Source: Saprospiraceae bacterium (lineage in GTDB: Bacteria; Bacteroidota; Bacteroidia; Chitinophagales; Saprospiraceae). Taken from it: a DNA stretch of 64,000 nucleotides. Every line of letters starts with the position of its first letter. Positions within the stretch are counted from its first letter, which is position 1. The DNA lies in assembly GCA_016722285.1 (NCBI GenBank), contig JADKGI010000010.1, positions 1-64,000 on the forward strand. The letters are read 5' to 3'. Position numbers and translations under genes: made by a program. The notes beneath the pieces are model-generated. The model had not been told where the DNA came from. It saw only the letters and a program-made list of their open reading frames with translations, and did not search any database. Shown in pieces: positions 28,361 through 37,129 of this stretch.

Positions 28361-28847
28361 TTATACAGGTCTGAATAATCGCTTCATTATCATAATCTGC
28401 ATCCGAAATCTCCGGGATATTATAAAACTTCAATAACTGGATTTTTCCGTCATGAATTACTTCGGAAAAGAAATCGGTATTTTCATCTTCTTTAAATTTA
28501 CTTATGGCGGCATTGAGTTTATTTTTATCAGAAGATACTTTTGCGCTGTGGTTTACAAAAATAAATTTTCTTTTTTGTGTACCGAATTCCACAATCACAC
28601 CAGGAACACATAATTTTTTATCTTCCCGTTTCACCCTTCCGCCGGCCAGCAGTGATTTGTCATAATACTTCACATTTTGCTGAAAAGCCCAGGGAAAATT
28701 GATATCTTCTACTTCGATGATTACTTCCTTTCTGGAAGATTCTGAAGATATGACATAGCCTTCCATTTGGTTGGCTTTAAGCTTAATCTGGGCAAAAAGC
28801 GATGCCTGTATCAAGAAAATAATAGTAAATGAAAGATATGTTCTCAA
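28296..28847 (-). CDS. Secreted hypothetical protein, N-terminal part
   Basis: The product has a signal peptide (MRTYLSFTIIFLIQASLFAQ) and then a mixed-charge, mainly beta-strand protein (EGYVISSESSRKEVIIEVED, KRKFIFVNHSAKVS). No family is recognised. Its last 12 or so residues (FQSKVGI) are out of frame; the likely full protein is about 245 residues and continues in the ORF ending at 28109. It is followed 19 bp later by the metallophosphoesterase gene in the same direction. Confidence 0.6.
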   Translation of the reverse strand: MRTYLSFTIIFLIQASLFAQIKLKANQMEGYVISSESSRKEVIIEVEDINFPWAFQQNVKYYDKSLLAGGRVKREDKKLCVPGVIVEFGTQKRKFIFVNHSAKVSSDKNKLNAAISKFKEDENTDFFSEVIHDGKIQLLKFYNIPEISDADYDNEAIIQTCINDSNEKFDILLAKGFQSKVGI

Positions 28848-28917
28848 TTATAAATAAGAATTTGTGTATGAAAAGTAAATGAATTTGCAAAAAATAACGC
28901 TGGATTTATTTAATAAT

Positions 28918-30795
28918 TTAATTCAACTTGTAATCCAGTCTCAAGCCTATATTTCTGGGAGCTTCTATCAGAGCTGGCCGCAGAGTATATTCACTATTGA
29001 AAATATTATTGATCAAGGCTGTAATAGTAAATTTGCCGGTCATAAATGATATTCTGCTATCAACCAATGTATATCCATCCGCATTAAAATCTCTGTACTG
29101 GCCTATTCCAAAAAGATCGATACCTACTGGTGGAACAGACTCAAAAGCTTTGTCTATATTAATAACATGGCTGACCCTTTGTACTGAAACACCCCATTTA
29201 AAATTACCTATCTTAGCTTCAGCATCGATTTTTGCCTGGTGCTTTGACCTGTATTTAAGCACGTTTACAGGTTCAGAAACGCTGTTCCTGATGGCTTCAG
29301 AAGTATCATAATTTTTATAGACAGGATTGATATATGTATAGCCCGCCATTATATTTACCGGCGCACCAAAGATATTCATTTGTCCTATTATACTTGCTTC
29401 ATATCCGGATATGCGGGTATTGCCCACATTTTGAGGCTGAAATCCAAGTCTCCCGGGTTCAAAAACGAAGGTAAACTCAATCATATCTTCGTATTCAGAA
29501 ATGAATCCTGAGATATCTACAAATCCTTTGAATCCCCCCAAGGCTACCCCCTGCTTATATCCGAGTTCAGACGACCAACCGGTTTCAGGTCGAAGGGTGG
29601 GATTGGCAAAAATGGAAAAAGCGCCAAAAGTAGTGGTTACAAATCGTTCGGTAAGTGTGGGATATCGATATCCCTGGCCAAATGAAGCCCTGATGGCAGA
29701 GTATTCACTTGTTTTATAGTTGGCCGCAAGCCTAGAGATCAGCTGGCCATCCGAGACCTGGCCTCCAGGGATCTTCACATTCATAAATACTTCGGGACTA
29801 TTCTGTTGAACATATTCATATCTTACCCCTGCAGCAAGTGTAAAATTGTCATTTACCGTTTTATCAGCCTGTAAATACCAGGCATAGTTTGCCGATCTGA
29901 AAGTGGTGTCCCCCAGAATTTCAGAATCCACCTTTGTCCACGCACCGACGGCACCGGTTGTCAAAATGAGCCTTAGCTTGTCAATATTCTTCTGAAACTG
30001 ATATTCGGTATATTGATTAAGAGATTTATTGGACTGATTGGTGTTGTTTTTATTATCAACAAATATCGTCCTGGTCAATAAGCGATGTTTATTGTCGTGT
30101 TTATCCAAATAAGTAAGTGAAGGGTCCACATATATCCTTTGAGATTTTTTGTCCGATACAGTTCCGCTGAGTGGCTTCATAGCGCCTGATCCCGGGTTTG
30201 CCCAGAGAAAAAAACTGTTGTTTTTATTAAAATTGGCAAGAACGCCCAACTGTGCGGTAAGCCGGTCAGTTACCCGGTAGCGTACGTTGACATTACCACG
30301 CCCCCTGCTTTCGTTTGTAAACTGATTGAAGCCCTGCAGTTTGTTGTACAGACCGCTTGTGATCAGATCCAGCTTCCCAAATTTTTGTTTATGAACAAAT
30401 GAGAAATTATTTTCATAGCGCAGCGTGTCCTTCCACCATTTTTTTGCGACATCTTTTGGTGACAGGAAGACAGTCGATGCAGCAGAAAATCGGGTCTCAG
30501 GCGTTGATGTGGCATAGGAAGATCTGAAATTGATGATGCCGTTGAGTGCCGCAGAACCATATAAAGTAGAAGCAGCCCCTTTCAACACTTCGATCTGGGA
30601 TAGATTTTCTATGGGTATATCGCCCCAGTTTGGAAATCCGGCATCCGGCTGCAATGCGGGTACATCATCTATTAGGAGCATCACCCGGCTACCGGCACCG
30701 TAAGAATATCCGGAACCACCCCTGATATTCGCCTGCCCATCGAGTACCTGTACTCCTGGTATCTTGTTGAGTATTTTATCCGATCCTGAGCGCAT
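28918..30795 (-). CDS. TonB-dependent receptor, plug and barrel part
   Basis: This ORF contains the plug (DKILNKIPGVQVLDGQANIR, YGAGSRVMLLIDDVP, GAASTLYGSAALNGIINFRS) and the beta barrel ending in LDYKLN-type strands (NIGLRLDYKLN). The plug segment resembles BtuB/FepA-like receptors that take up metal chelates or vitamins. The nominal start is internal: upstream, in a third frame, sits SLVGLDITLDQVTVTGSKYE and then DILKPDLLRSVNA, which join to the signal peptide and carboxypeptidase-like domain at 30898-31191. Two opposite single-base shifts would give a whole receptor of about 757 residues. Confidence 0.8.
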   Translation of the reverse strand: MRSGSDKILNKIPGVQVLDGQANIRGGSGYSYGAGSRVMLLIDDVPALQPDAGFPNWGDIPIENLSQIEVLKGAASTLYGSAALNGIINFRSSYATSTPETRFSAASTVFLSPKDVAKKWWKDTLRYENNFSFVHKQKFGKLDLITSGLYNKLQGFNQFTNESRGRGNVNVRYRVTDRLTAQLGVLANFNKNNSFFLWANPGSGAMKPLSGTVSDKKSQRIYVDPSLTYLDKHDNKHRLLTRTIFVDNKNNTNQSNKSLNQYTEYQFQKNIDKLRLILTTGAVGAWTKVDSEILGDTTFRSANYAWYLQADKTVNDNFTLAAGVRYEYVQQNSPEVFMNVKIPGGQVSDGQLISRLAANYKTSEYSAIRASFGQGYRYPTLTERFVTTTFGAFSIFANPTLRPETGWSSELGYKQGVALGGFKGFVDISGFISEYEDMIEFTFVFEPGRLGFQPQNVGNTRISGYEASIIGQMNIFGAPVNIMAGYTYINPVYKNYDTSEAIRNSVSEPVNVLKYRSKHQAKIDAEAKIGNFKWGVSVQRVSHVINIDKAFESVPPVGIDLFGIGQYRDFNADGYTLVDSRISFMTGKFTITALINNIFNSEYTLRPALIEAPRNIGLRLDYKLN

Positions 30796-30897
30796 TTACA
30801 CTGCGCAAAAGATCGGGCTTCAGGATATCAATGGACACGGTACTTTTGGTAATGTTTTGCTCATATTTTGATCCGGTGACGGTCACCTGATCCAGGG

Positions 30898-31191
30898 TTA
30901 TGTCCAGCCCGACCAAACTGATACTGACGGAACAGAAGATTCATTAGGGTATGTCACTATGATGGTCCTATACCCTACATAGCTGATGGTGAGGCTGATC
31001 GGAAAAGTACTCATATCAAGCAAAAATTTGCCATCCAGGTCAGTAAAATAACCTTTGTCATTATGCCTGACATTGACTCCGAAAAGGGGATTGTTGTCAC
31101 TTTTGTCCAATATTGTGACTGATTTTGTCTGTGTCCTTCCTGATATGATCGAACATATGGCTAAAAAAGCGGAAATTATAAGTGACTTCAT
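30898..31191 (-). CDS. TonB-dependent receptor, N-terminal part (frame-shifted)
   Basis: The product shows a signal peptide (MKSLIISAFLAICSIISGRT) and a carboxypeptidase-like regulatory domain (NNPLFGVNVRHNDKGYFTDL, LTISYVGYRTIIVTYP). The tail after about residue 85 is out of frame. It is the start of the receptor at 28918-30795. The gene reads away from the CRISPR locus, and its start is about 300 bp from the end of the tracrRNA terminator. Confidence 0.7.
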   Translation of the reverse strand: MKSLIISAFLAICSIISGRTQTKSVTILDKSDNNPLFGVNVRHNDKGYFTDLDGKFLLDMSTFPISLTISYVGYRTIIVTYPNESSVPSVSVWSGWT

Positions 31192-31491
31192 GTTACTTCC
31201 TGATGTTTTGATTGCCCGATAAAAGTATTAATAATTAGTGAAAAGGAAGAAAAAATTATTTCAAAAGATAATCCACTCAATATTTTGGAGCAAAAATAAT
31301 TGACCTATTTTTATATAAGTACCTAATATCAGGTCAAATGCCGACCAGATCGAGATCCAGCCAATCCGAAAAGATACTTTGAAAATGTTGGAATTTACTT
31401 TAAAATACTCGAAGTTTTCTTTTCAGAACTTAAATGTTGCTTTGCATAACTTTAATATTGATTTGTAATACCAAAAGTTTGCTTTCGGAAA
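31192..31491. other. Intergenic spacer between the receptor and the CRISPR locus
   Basis: This AT-rich stretch holds the receptor's upstream region and ends at the tracrRNA terminator. A 10-bp segment at 31479-31488 (TTTGCTTTCG) repeats the core of the anti-repeat at 31562-31571 but has no other context. I see no gene. Confidence 0.4.
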
Positions 31492-31525
31492 TAAAAAAAG
31501 CGAGCACTCAGTGTAGAGCCCCGCT
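31492..31525 (-). terminator. tracrRNA rho-independent terminator
   Basis: On the minus strand AGCGGGGCTC pairs with GAGTGCTCGCT (10 pairs including two G-U pairs, one bulged G) around a 6-nt loop, followed by seven T. This forms the last stem-loop of the tracrRNA. Confidence 0.85.
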
Positions 31526-31577
31526 TTAGATGTTTTCACAACGGAATAATCCTTATTGTGATTTGCTTTCGATAAGA
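31492..31577 (-). ncRNA. tracrRNA of the type II-C system
   Basis: On the minus strand this region holds an anti-repeat (31555-31573, reading ATCGAAAGCAAATCACAAT) that can pair without a gap with the first 19 bases of the array repeat, allowing two G-U pairs. It is followed directly by AAGGATTATTCCGTTGTG, the short nexus hairpin typical of type II-C tracrRNAs, then AAAACATC and a strong terminator hairpin. Expected length is about 80-86 nt. A TAATTTTG -7 box lies just upstream. It is divergent from cas9, 115 bp before the cas9 ATG. The anti-repeat orientation shows that crRNAs are read from the minus strand of the array. The exact 5' end is estimated. Confidence 0.88.
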
Positions 31578-31585
31578 CAAAATTA
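31578..31585 (-). promoter_or_regulatory. -7 box of the tracrRNA promoter
   Basis: On the minus strand TAATTTTG matches TAnnTTTG and would start transcription a few bases into the anti-repeat, near 31571-31575. No good -33 element is found at the normal distance, so support is moderate. Confidence 0.45.
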
Positions 31586-31689
31586 TAATATTTTATTTAT
31601 AAATCCTATCTAAGACAAAAATTAAATTTAAATTTATAGAAAAATTGACAATCTAAAAACGTTAAGAATTAACTAAAAATATTAAGGTT

Positions 31690-34600
31690 ATGTCAAAAAA
31701 GGTATTAGGACTGGATTTAGGTACCAATAGTATTGGATGGGCATTAGTGGAGCAGGATTTCGATGAAAAGTATGGGAGAATTTTAGAAATCGGCAGCAGG
31801 ATTATTCCGATGGCACAAGATATACTCAGTGATTTCGATAAGGGGAATACTGTTTCACAAACGGCAACTCGAACCAAATATAGAGGAGTTAGAAGATTGC
31901 TGGAAAGAAACTTACTACGAAGAGAAAGACTTCATCGAGTATTAAATACTTTAGGTTTTTTACCCGACCATTTTAGCGAAAAAATTGATAAATATGGAAA
32001 ATTCTCAGGAGATATTGAGATAAAATTACCATACTCAGAATTTAATATAAATACTAAAAAATGGGATTTCATATTCAAGTCTTCGTTTGAGGAGATGGTC
32101 TTGGACTTTAGAAAAAGCTCTCCTCAATTATTTTTTATAAAAAAAAATGGAGAAGAAAGTAAAATACCTTATGATTGGACAATTTATTATTTACGCAAAA
32201 AAGCGCTAAAAGACAAAATTGAAAAACAAGAGTTGGCATGGATACTTTTACATTTCAATCAAAAAAGGGGGTACTATCAGTTGAGAGGTGAAGATGAAAT
32301 AATAAACGAAAATAAAAAGGAAGAATTTCACTGCCTGAAAGTAGTAGAAGTAACTGCTGGTGAGAAAGGTAAAAAAGAAAATGAAATCTGGTATAATGTT
32401 GTTTTAGAAAATGGCTGGATTTATAGGCGTACTAGCCAATATCCCATATATGATTGGGTAGGAAAAAATAGAGACTTTATAGTAACTACAGAATTAAATG
32501 ATGATAATAGCACAAAAACGGATAAAGAAGGAAAAGAAAAAAGGAGTTTCCGATCTCCTAAAGAAGATGACTGGAATTTAATTAAAAAGAAAACAGAAAA
32601 TGATCTCACAAATTATTTAGCTCAATCAAAATTACACACAGTAGGTTTTTACATTTATGAAAACTTACTTTTAAACCCAGCACTAAAAATTAAAGGAAAA
32701 TTTATTCGTACTATAGAACGAAATTTTTACAAGGAAGAACTTGAAAAAATTCTGGAAACTCAGATCAAGTTTCACCCTGAGTTAAATGATGATGAATATT
32801 ACAAAGATTGTTGCGATGCGTTGTATGAACAAAACGATATCCACAAAAAAAACATTAGTAATCAAGGATTTAAATATTTGTTTGTTGATGATATTATTTT
32901 TTACCAAAGACCACTAAAAAGCAAGAAATCAGAAATATCAGATTGTCCCTTTGAATCCAGAAAGTATATACAAAATGGAGAAGAAAAATCCAATACTCTA
33001 AAGTGTATTCCCAGGAGTCATCCTTTGTTCCAAGAATTTAGACTTTGGCAATGGATCAGCAATGTTAGAATATATCAACGGAGTTCACCTTTTGATATCG
33101 ATGTAACTGAAACCCTTTTGAGTTCAGAATTGCAACTGGAGAGTTTATTTGAATTTTTAATCGGTAGAAAAGATATAGATCAAAATACTCTGTTAAAATA
33201 CTTATTAGAACCACAAAAACTTAAAGGAAAAGTCTTGAATGATGCGGTAGCTAATTATCGCTGGAACTATATCGATGACAAAGAAAAGACCTATCCGTGC
33301 AATGAAACTCATAGCCTCATAGCAAATCGATTAAGTAAAGTTGAAAATGCATCCAATCATTTTTTAACCCAAGATAACGAAATCAAACTGTGGCATATCT
33401 TGTACTCTGTCAGAGATAAAAACGAGATAATTAAGGCTTTAAAAACGTATATATCAAAATATAACAGGAACTATAAAACCAATATAAACGAAGATCAGTT
33501 TGTTGAAAACTTTAAAAGATACCCTCTCATCAAAAGTGAATATGGTAGCTTCAGTGAAAAAGCTATAAAAAAGCTCTTACCACTGATGAGATTAGGCAAG
33601 TATTGGGTAGAAAATCATATTATAGAAAATATGGATCTTTACCAAAAAAGCAAAAATGCTGTCATTGACAAAATCAATCTTAGAGAAAATACAAAAAGTG
33701 AAATTAAGGAAAAATTATTATCACTTGGAGATGACATTAACGGCTATAAAGGACTTAGAAAAGAAATCGCAACTTATTTGGTTTATCAGATTCACTCTGA
33801 AAACAGCGACACCAGCAAATGGAATACACCGAATGAACTAGATTTATATCTGAAACAATTTAAACAACACAGTCTGCGAAATCCCATTGTAGAACAAGTC
33901 ATAACAGAAACTTTAAGAGTGGTGAAAGACATTTGGGTACAATATGGCGAAAGTGCCAAGGAATTTTTCGATGAAATCCACATTGAGTTGGGAAGAGAAA
34001 TGAAAAATAATGCAGCAGATCGTAAAGCAATCACAGAAAATAACCTTCAAAACGAAAATACCAATCTGAGAATAAGGGCAATGATGACAGAATTCGCAAC
34101 TTACACAAGCGATGTGGAAAAGGTTGACAAAATAAATCCTCAATCACCTTATCAACAGGAAGCATTCAAGATTTTTGAAGATGGTGTATTAAAAAGCGGT
34201 ATTGAGCTTCCTGAAGATGTAGTGAAAATAACTAAATCATCAAGTCCATCCAGAAATGAAATATTAAGATATCGATTATGGCTCGAACAAAAATACCGAT
34301 CACCATATACAGGCCAAGTCATACCATTGAGTAAGTTATTTACAACTGAATATCAGATAGAACATATCATTCCTCAAAGTATATATTATGATGATAGTTT
34401 TAGTAATAAAGTAATTTGTGAAAGCGTAGTCAATGCCAAACCTTACAAAGACAATCAGTTTGGCCTTGAATTTATCAAAAATCAAGGCAGTGCTATTGTT
34501 ACCGAATTGTCCACATCCGGCAGGACTGTCAAAATTTTTAATGAAGATGAATACCGGAAATTTATTGAAACACACTATGCAAGCAATAAAGCCAAGTCAA

Positions 34601-35874
34601 AAAAGTTGTTGCTTGAGGAAGTGCCGGACAAAATGATAGAACGACAGCTTAATGATACCAGATATATAAGTAAAGTTGTGAAAAATCTGCTATCAAAGAT
34701 TGTAAGAGAAGGAAAAGATGATGAAGGATATACTTCTAAAAATGTATTAGCAACAAATGGAACAATAACCAATACCCTCAAACATGATTGGGGAATTAAT
34801 GATTTATGGAATGACCTTATGTTGCCCCGTTTTGTGAGATTAAATCAATTGACCAATTCAAATAATTTTACCTATTACAATTCATCTCATCATAAATTCT
34901 TACCCACAGTTCCGGAAAATCTCAGAAAAGGCTTTCAATTGAAAAGAATAGATCACCGCCATCACGCAATGGATGCCGTTGTGATTGCCTGCACCACCAG
35001 AAATCATATCAACTATCTGAATAACTCAGCCGGGTTGGATAAAGATAAAAAAGAAAGACAAAATGCCAGGGAAGATTTAAAAAGAGTGCTATGCTTTAAA
35101 ACCAAACCGGATGCAAGTGGCAATTACAAATGGCAGTTCTATAAGCCCTGGGAAACCATAACACAAGACACCAAAGCATACTTAGAAAAAGTAGTAGTGA
35201 GTTTTAAACAGAACCTTAGAGTGATCAACAAAACGGTGAACTATTATCAAAAATTCGTTGATTGTAAAAAAGCATTGGTTAAACAATCGAAAGGTGAAAA
35301 CTGGGCAATAAGAAAACCTTTGCATAAAGAAACGGTATATGGCAAGGTGGAAATAAAAGTTGATTTGGCTAAAATCATCAGCCTAAATAACGCAATAGAT
35401 AACTGGCACCTTATTATAAATCCTGAAATTAAAAACCGAATAAAATTAAAGATTAAAGAAAGTAATAATGATCTCAAAATAGTAAAAAAATATTTTAAAG
35501 AAAACCCTATCGTGATAGATGAAAAAACCATAGATAGGGTCTGTGTCTATGAATGGGTTTCGGGTACAGCGAGCAGAGTTGCTTTGGATGAAAGCTTTGA
35601 TGAAAATAAAATTAAAACTAGGCTTACTGATTCAGCTTTAGAGAAAATACTTTTAAATCACATCAAAAAATATAATAACAAGATAGATGATAAAGGGAAC
35701 GAAATCGCCCCTCACCTTTTAGCCTTTAGCCCCGAAGGTATCGAAGAAATGAACAAGAATATACTTGCATTAAATGAAGGAAAAAAACATCAGCCTATAT
35801 TTAAAGTAAGGATATATGAAGCGGGCAATAAATTTGCAGTCGGATATCAGGGAAATAAAAAGATAAGTTTGTAG
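31690..35874 (+). CDS. cas9: Cas9, type II-C RNA-guided endonuclease (main part)
   Basis: All Cas9 landmarks are present. RuvC-I is VLGLDLGTNSIGWAL with D9. The arginine-rich bridge helix (TRTKYRGVRRLLERNLLRRE) covers about residues 60-85. RuvC-II is IHIELGREM with E766. The HNH domain is YQIEHIIPQS with H892. RuvC-III is DHRHHAMDAVVIA with H1092 and D1095. The lack of cas4/csn2 and the order cas9-cas1-cas2 support subtype II-C. The frame ends at GNKKISL-stop, but one more A in the five-A run near 35856 would continue as GNKKDKFVEAAKGTNLYFAI into the next ORF, giving about 1626 residues, long for II-C. No Shine-Dalgarno is seen; the ATG at 31690 begins the RuvC-I strand directly. Confidence 0.97.
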   Translation: MSKKVLGLDLGTNSIGWALVEQDFDEKYGRILEIGSRIIPMAQDILSDFDKGNTVSQTATRTKYRGVRRLLERNLLRRERLHRVLNTLGFLPDHFSEKIDKYGKFSGDIEIKLPYSEFNINTKKWDFIFKSSFEEMVLDFRKSSPQLFFIKKNGEESKIPYDWTIYYLRKKALKDKIEKQELAWILLHFNQKRGYYQLRGEDEIINENKKEEFHCLKVVEVTAGEKGKKENEIWYNVVLENGWIYRRTSQYPIYDWVGKNRDFIVTTELNDDNSTKTDKEGKEKRSFRSPKEDDWNLIKKKTENDLTNYLAQSKLHTVGFYIYENLLLNPALKIKGKFIRTIERNFYKEELEKILETQIKFHPELNDDEYYKDCCDALYEQNDIHKKNISNQGFKYLFVDDIIFYQRPLKSKKSEISDCPFESRKYIQNGEEKSNTLKCIPRSHPLFQEFRLWQWISNVRIYQRSSPFDIDVTETLLSSELQLESLFEFLIGRKDIDQNTLLKYLLEPQKLKGKVLNDAVANYRWNYIDDKEKTYPCNETHSLIANRLSKVENASNHFLTQDNEIKLWHILYSVRDKNEIIKALKTYISKYNRNYKTNINEDQFVENFKRYPLIKSEYGSFSEKAIKKLLPLMRLGKYWVENHIIENMDLYQKSKNAVIDKINLRENTKSEIKEKLLSLGDDINGYKGLRKEIATYLVYQIHSENSDTSKWNTPNELDLYLKQFKQHSLRNPIVEQVITETLRVVKDIWVQYGESAKEFFDEIHIELGREMKNNAADRKAITENNLQNENTNLRIRAMMTEFATYTSDVEKVDKINPQSPYQQEAFKIFEDGVLKSGIELPEDVVKITKSSSPSRNEILRYRLWLEQKYRSPYTGQVIPLSKLFTTEYQIEHIIPQSIYYDDSFSNKVICESVVNAKPYKDNQFGLEFIKNQGSAIVTELSTSGRTVKIFNEDEYRKFIETHYASNKAKSKKLLLEEVPDKMIERQLNDTRYISKVVKNLLSKIVREGKDDEGYTSKNVLATNGTITNTLKHDWGINDLWNDLMLPRFVRLNQLTNSNNFTYYNSSHHKFLPTVPENLRKGFQLKRIDHRHHAMDAVVIACTTRNHINYLNNSAGLDKDKKERQNAREDLKRVLCFKTKPDASGNYKWQFYKPWETITQDTKAYLEKVVVSFKQNLRVINKTVNYYQKFVDCKKALVKQSKGENWAIRKPLHKETVYGKVEIKVDLAKIISLNNAIDNWHLIINPEIKNRIKLKIKESNNDLKIVKKYFKENPIVIDEKTIDRVCVYEWVSGTASRVALDESFDENKIKTRLTDSALEKILLNHIKKYNNKIDDKGNEIAPHLLAFSPEGIEEMNKNILALNEGKKHQPIFKVRIYEAGNKFAVGYQGNKKISL

Positions 35875-35894
35875 AAGCTGCCAAAGGCACAAAT

Positions 35895-36569
35895 TTGTAC
35901 TTTGCTATCTACACCAATGAAAGTGGCAAAAGGACATATGAAACTATACCTTTAAACATAGTGATAGAGCGACTCAAACAAGGACTATCTCCGGTACCTG
36001 AAAAAGAAAACAACACGGTATTCTGGTTATCGCCAAATGACCTAGTTTATATCCCATCTGATGATGAGTCAGAAAATATAAGTAATATTAACTTTAACAA
36101 CTTAAAGAAAGATCAGGTTGGGGCGATTTATAAGTTTGTAAGTTGTACAAGTGGTGAAGGTCATTTTGTCCCAGTTTCTTACTCAAAAGATATTTTAAAA
36201 AATGAAATGGGAACAAATAATAAATCTGAAAGACCGATCAACTTAAATGGATTTGACAAGACCAAAATGATAAAAGAAAAATGTATTAAACTCCAAGTTG
36301 ACCGTCTTGGAAATATAAAACTCTACCAACCAAAATATAAACAGCAATATCTAAAGACCCAAAATACTGATCAACGTATTATAATTTCAGAACCTACATC
36401 AATATATCAGACTAAACCAAAACTGACATTTTACAAAGATTTTAATGATATGGAAAACAGTAGAATTGACTACGTATTGCAGACTCACGCAGTTACCAGG
36501 ATAGAAAATACTGTAGAGCTGATAAAACGTATTTTTGGGGAAGAGAAATGTAGTTCCGGGATTTCCTAA
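35895..36569 (+). CDS. cas9: Cas9 C-terminal end (PAM-interacting domain), frame-shifted
   Basis: This is the end of Cas9, not a separate gene. The segments YFAIYTNESGKRTYETIPLN, VIERLKQGLSPVPEKE and FWLSPNDLVYIP are the conserved C-terminal blocks of Bacteroidota type II-C Cas9, and IKLQVDRLGNIKLYQPKY closes the domain that reads the PAM. The frame is open from about 35860 and joins the main ORF if one A is added. The last roughly 70 residues (ending KRIFGEEKCSSGIS) are less typical. If the break is real, Cas9 would lose part of its PAM-interacting domain. Confidence 0.88.
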   Translation: MYFAIYTNESGKRTYETIPLNIVIERLKQGLSPVPEKENNTVFWLSPNDLVYIPSDDESENISNINFNNLKKDQVGAIYKFVSCTSGEGHFVPVSYSKDILKNEMGTNNKSERPINLNGFDKTKMIKEKCIKLQVDRLGNIKLYQPKYKQQYLKTQNTDQRIIISEPTSIYQTKPKLTFYKDFNDMENSRIDYVLQTHAVTRIENTVELIKRIFGEEKCSSGIS

Positions 36570-36596
36570 AAAGTTATATTTTAAATAATGTAAGCA

Positions 36597-37076
36597 ATGA
36601 ATATTTTCCTGCCTGACCATACAGAAATATTGAAAGCATTTAACGACCACGAGGTTGAATACATATTGATTGGGGGATATGCAGTGATTTTTCATGGCTA
36701 TGACCGCACTACCGGAGATATGGATATCTGGTTAAAACCTGACAATGAAAATAAACTTAAGATTATAGTAGCTTTAGGAGAAGTTGGCTATGATGACGAA
36801 AGCCTTGACGAACTCAATAATTTTGACTTTACTACAGCAGTTATGTTTTATCTCGGCTTAGAACCACAAAAAATAGAATTTATTACAAAACTATCATTAT
36901 TGAATTTTGATGAATCAAATGCAAGGAAAACTTTCTGCCATATCGATGATGAATTCAAAGTTCCGGTTTTACATTTTAATGATTTAATTCTATCCAAATT
37001 TAATACCGGACGCACAAAAGATAAAGCAGACATCGAAGAATTGCAAAAAATAAAAAATCGGAAAGACAATCAATAA
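36597..37076 (+). CDS. Nucleotidyltransferase (MNT/AbiEii-like fold) inside the cas operon
   Basis: The 159-residue product has the minimal nucleotidyltransferase signature: YILIGGYAVIFHGYDRTTGD, with the GG pair at residues 26-27 and the metal-binding pair D41 and D43 in GDMDIW. This pattern is typical of MNT-type antitoxins and AbiEii-like or DUF6036 proteins. A later aspartate or glutamate (QKIEFIT) may be the third metal ligand. The C-terminus (ILSKFNTGRTKDKADIEELQ) is the usual helix of this group. It starts 27 bp after cas9 and 53 bp before cas1, so it is co-transcribed with them. It is not a known core type II gene, and no HEPN partner lies next to it. Function in the locus is unknown. 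Confidence 0.82.
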   Translation: MNIFLPDHTEILKAFNDHEVEYILIGGYAVIFHGYDRTTGDMDIWLKPDNENKLKIIVALGEVGYDDESLDELNNFDFTTAVMFYLGLEPQKIEFITKLSLLNFDESNARKTFCHIDDEFKVPVLHFNDLILSKFNTGRTKDKADIEELQKIKNRKDNQ

Positions 37077-37129
37077 AATACATACAATTCGGCAAAGTAT
37101 TTGATATACCCATATTAAATACTTAACCA

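Noticed and set aside
31481..31491. 11-bp match between the mini-array spacer (GCTTTCGGAAA) and the region just past the tracrRNA terminator
   Set aside because: A match of this length is expected by chance about once in a window this size, and the two seed-end bases mismatch. Noted only because the place is suggestive.
36597..37076. Calling the in-operon nucleotidyltransferase half of a toxin-antitoxin pair
   Set aside because: No HEPN or AbiEi-like partner gene is next to it, so only the enzyme family can be stated.
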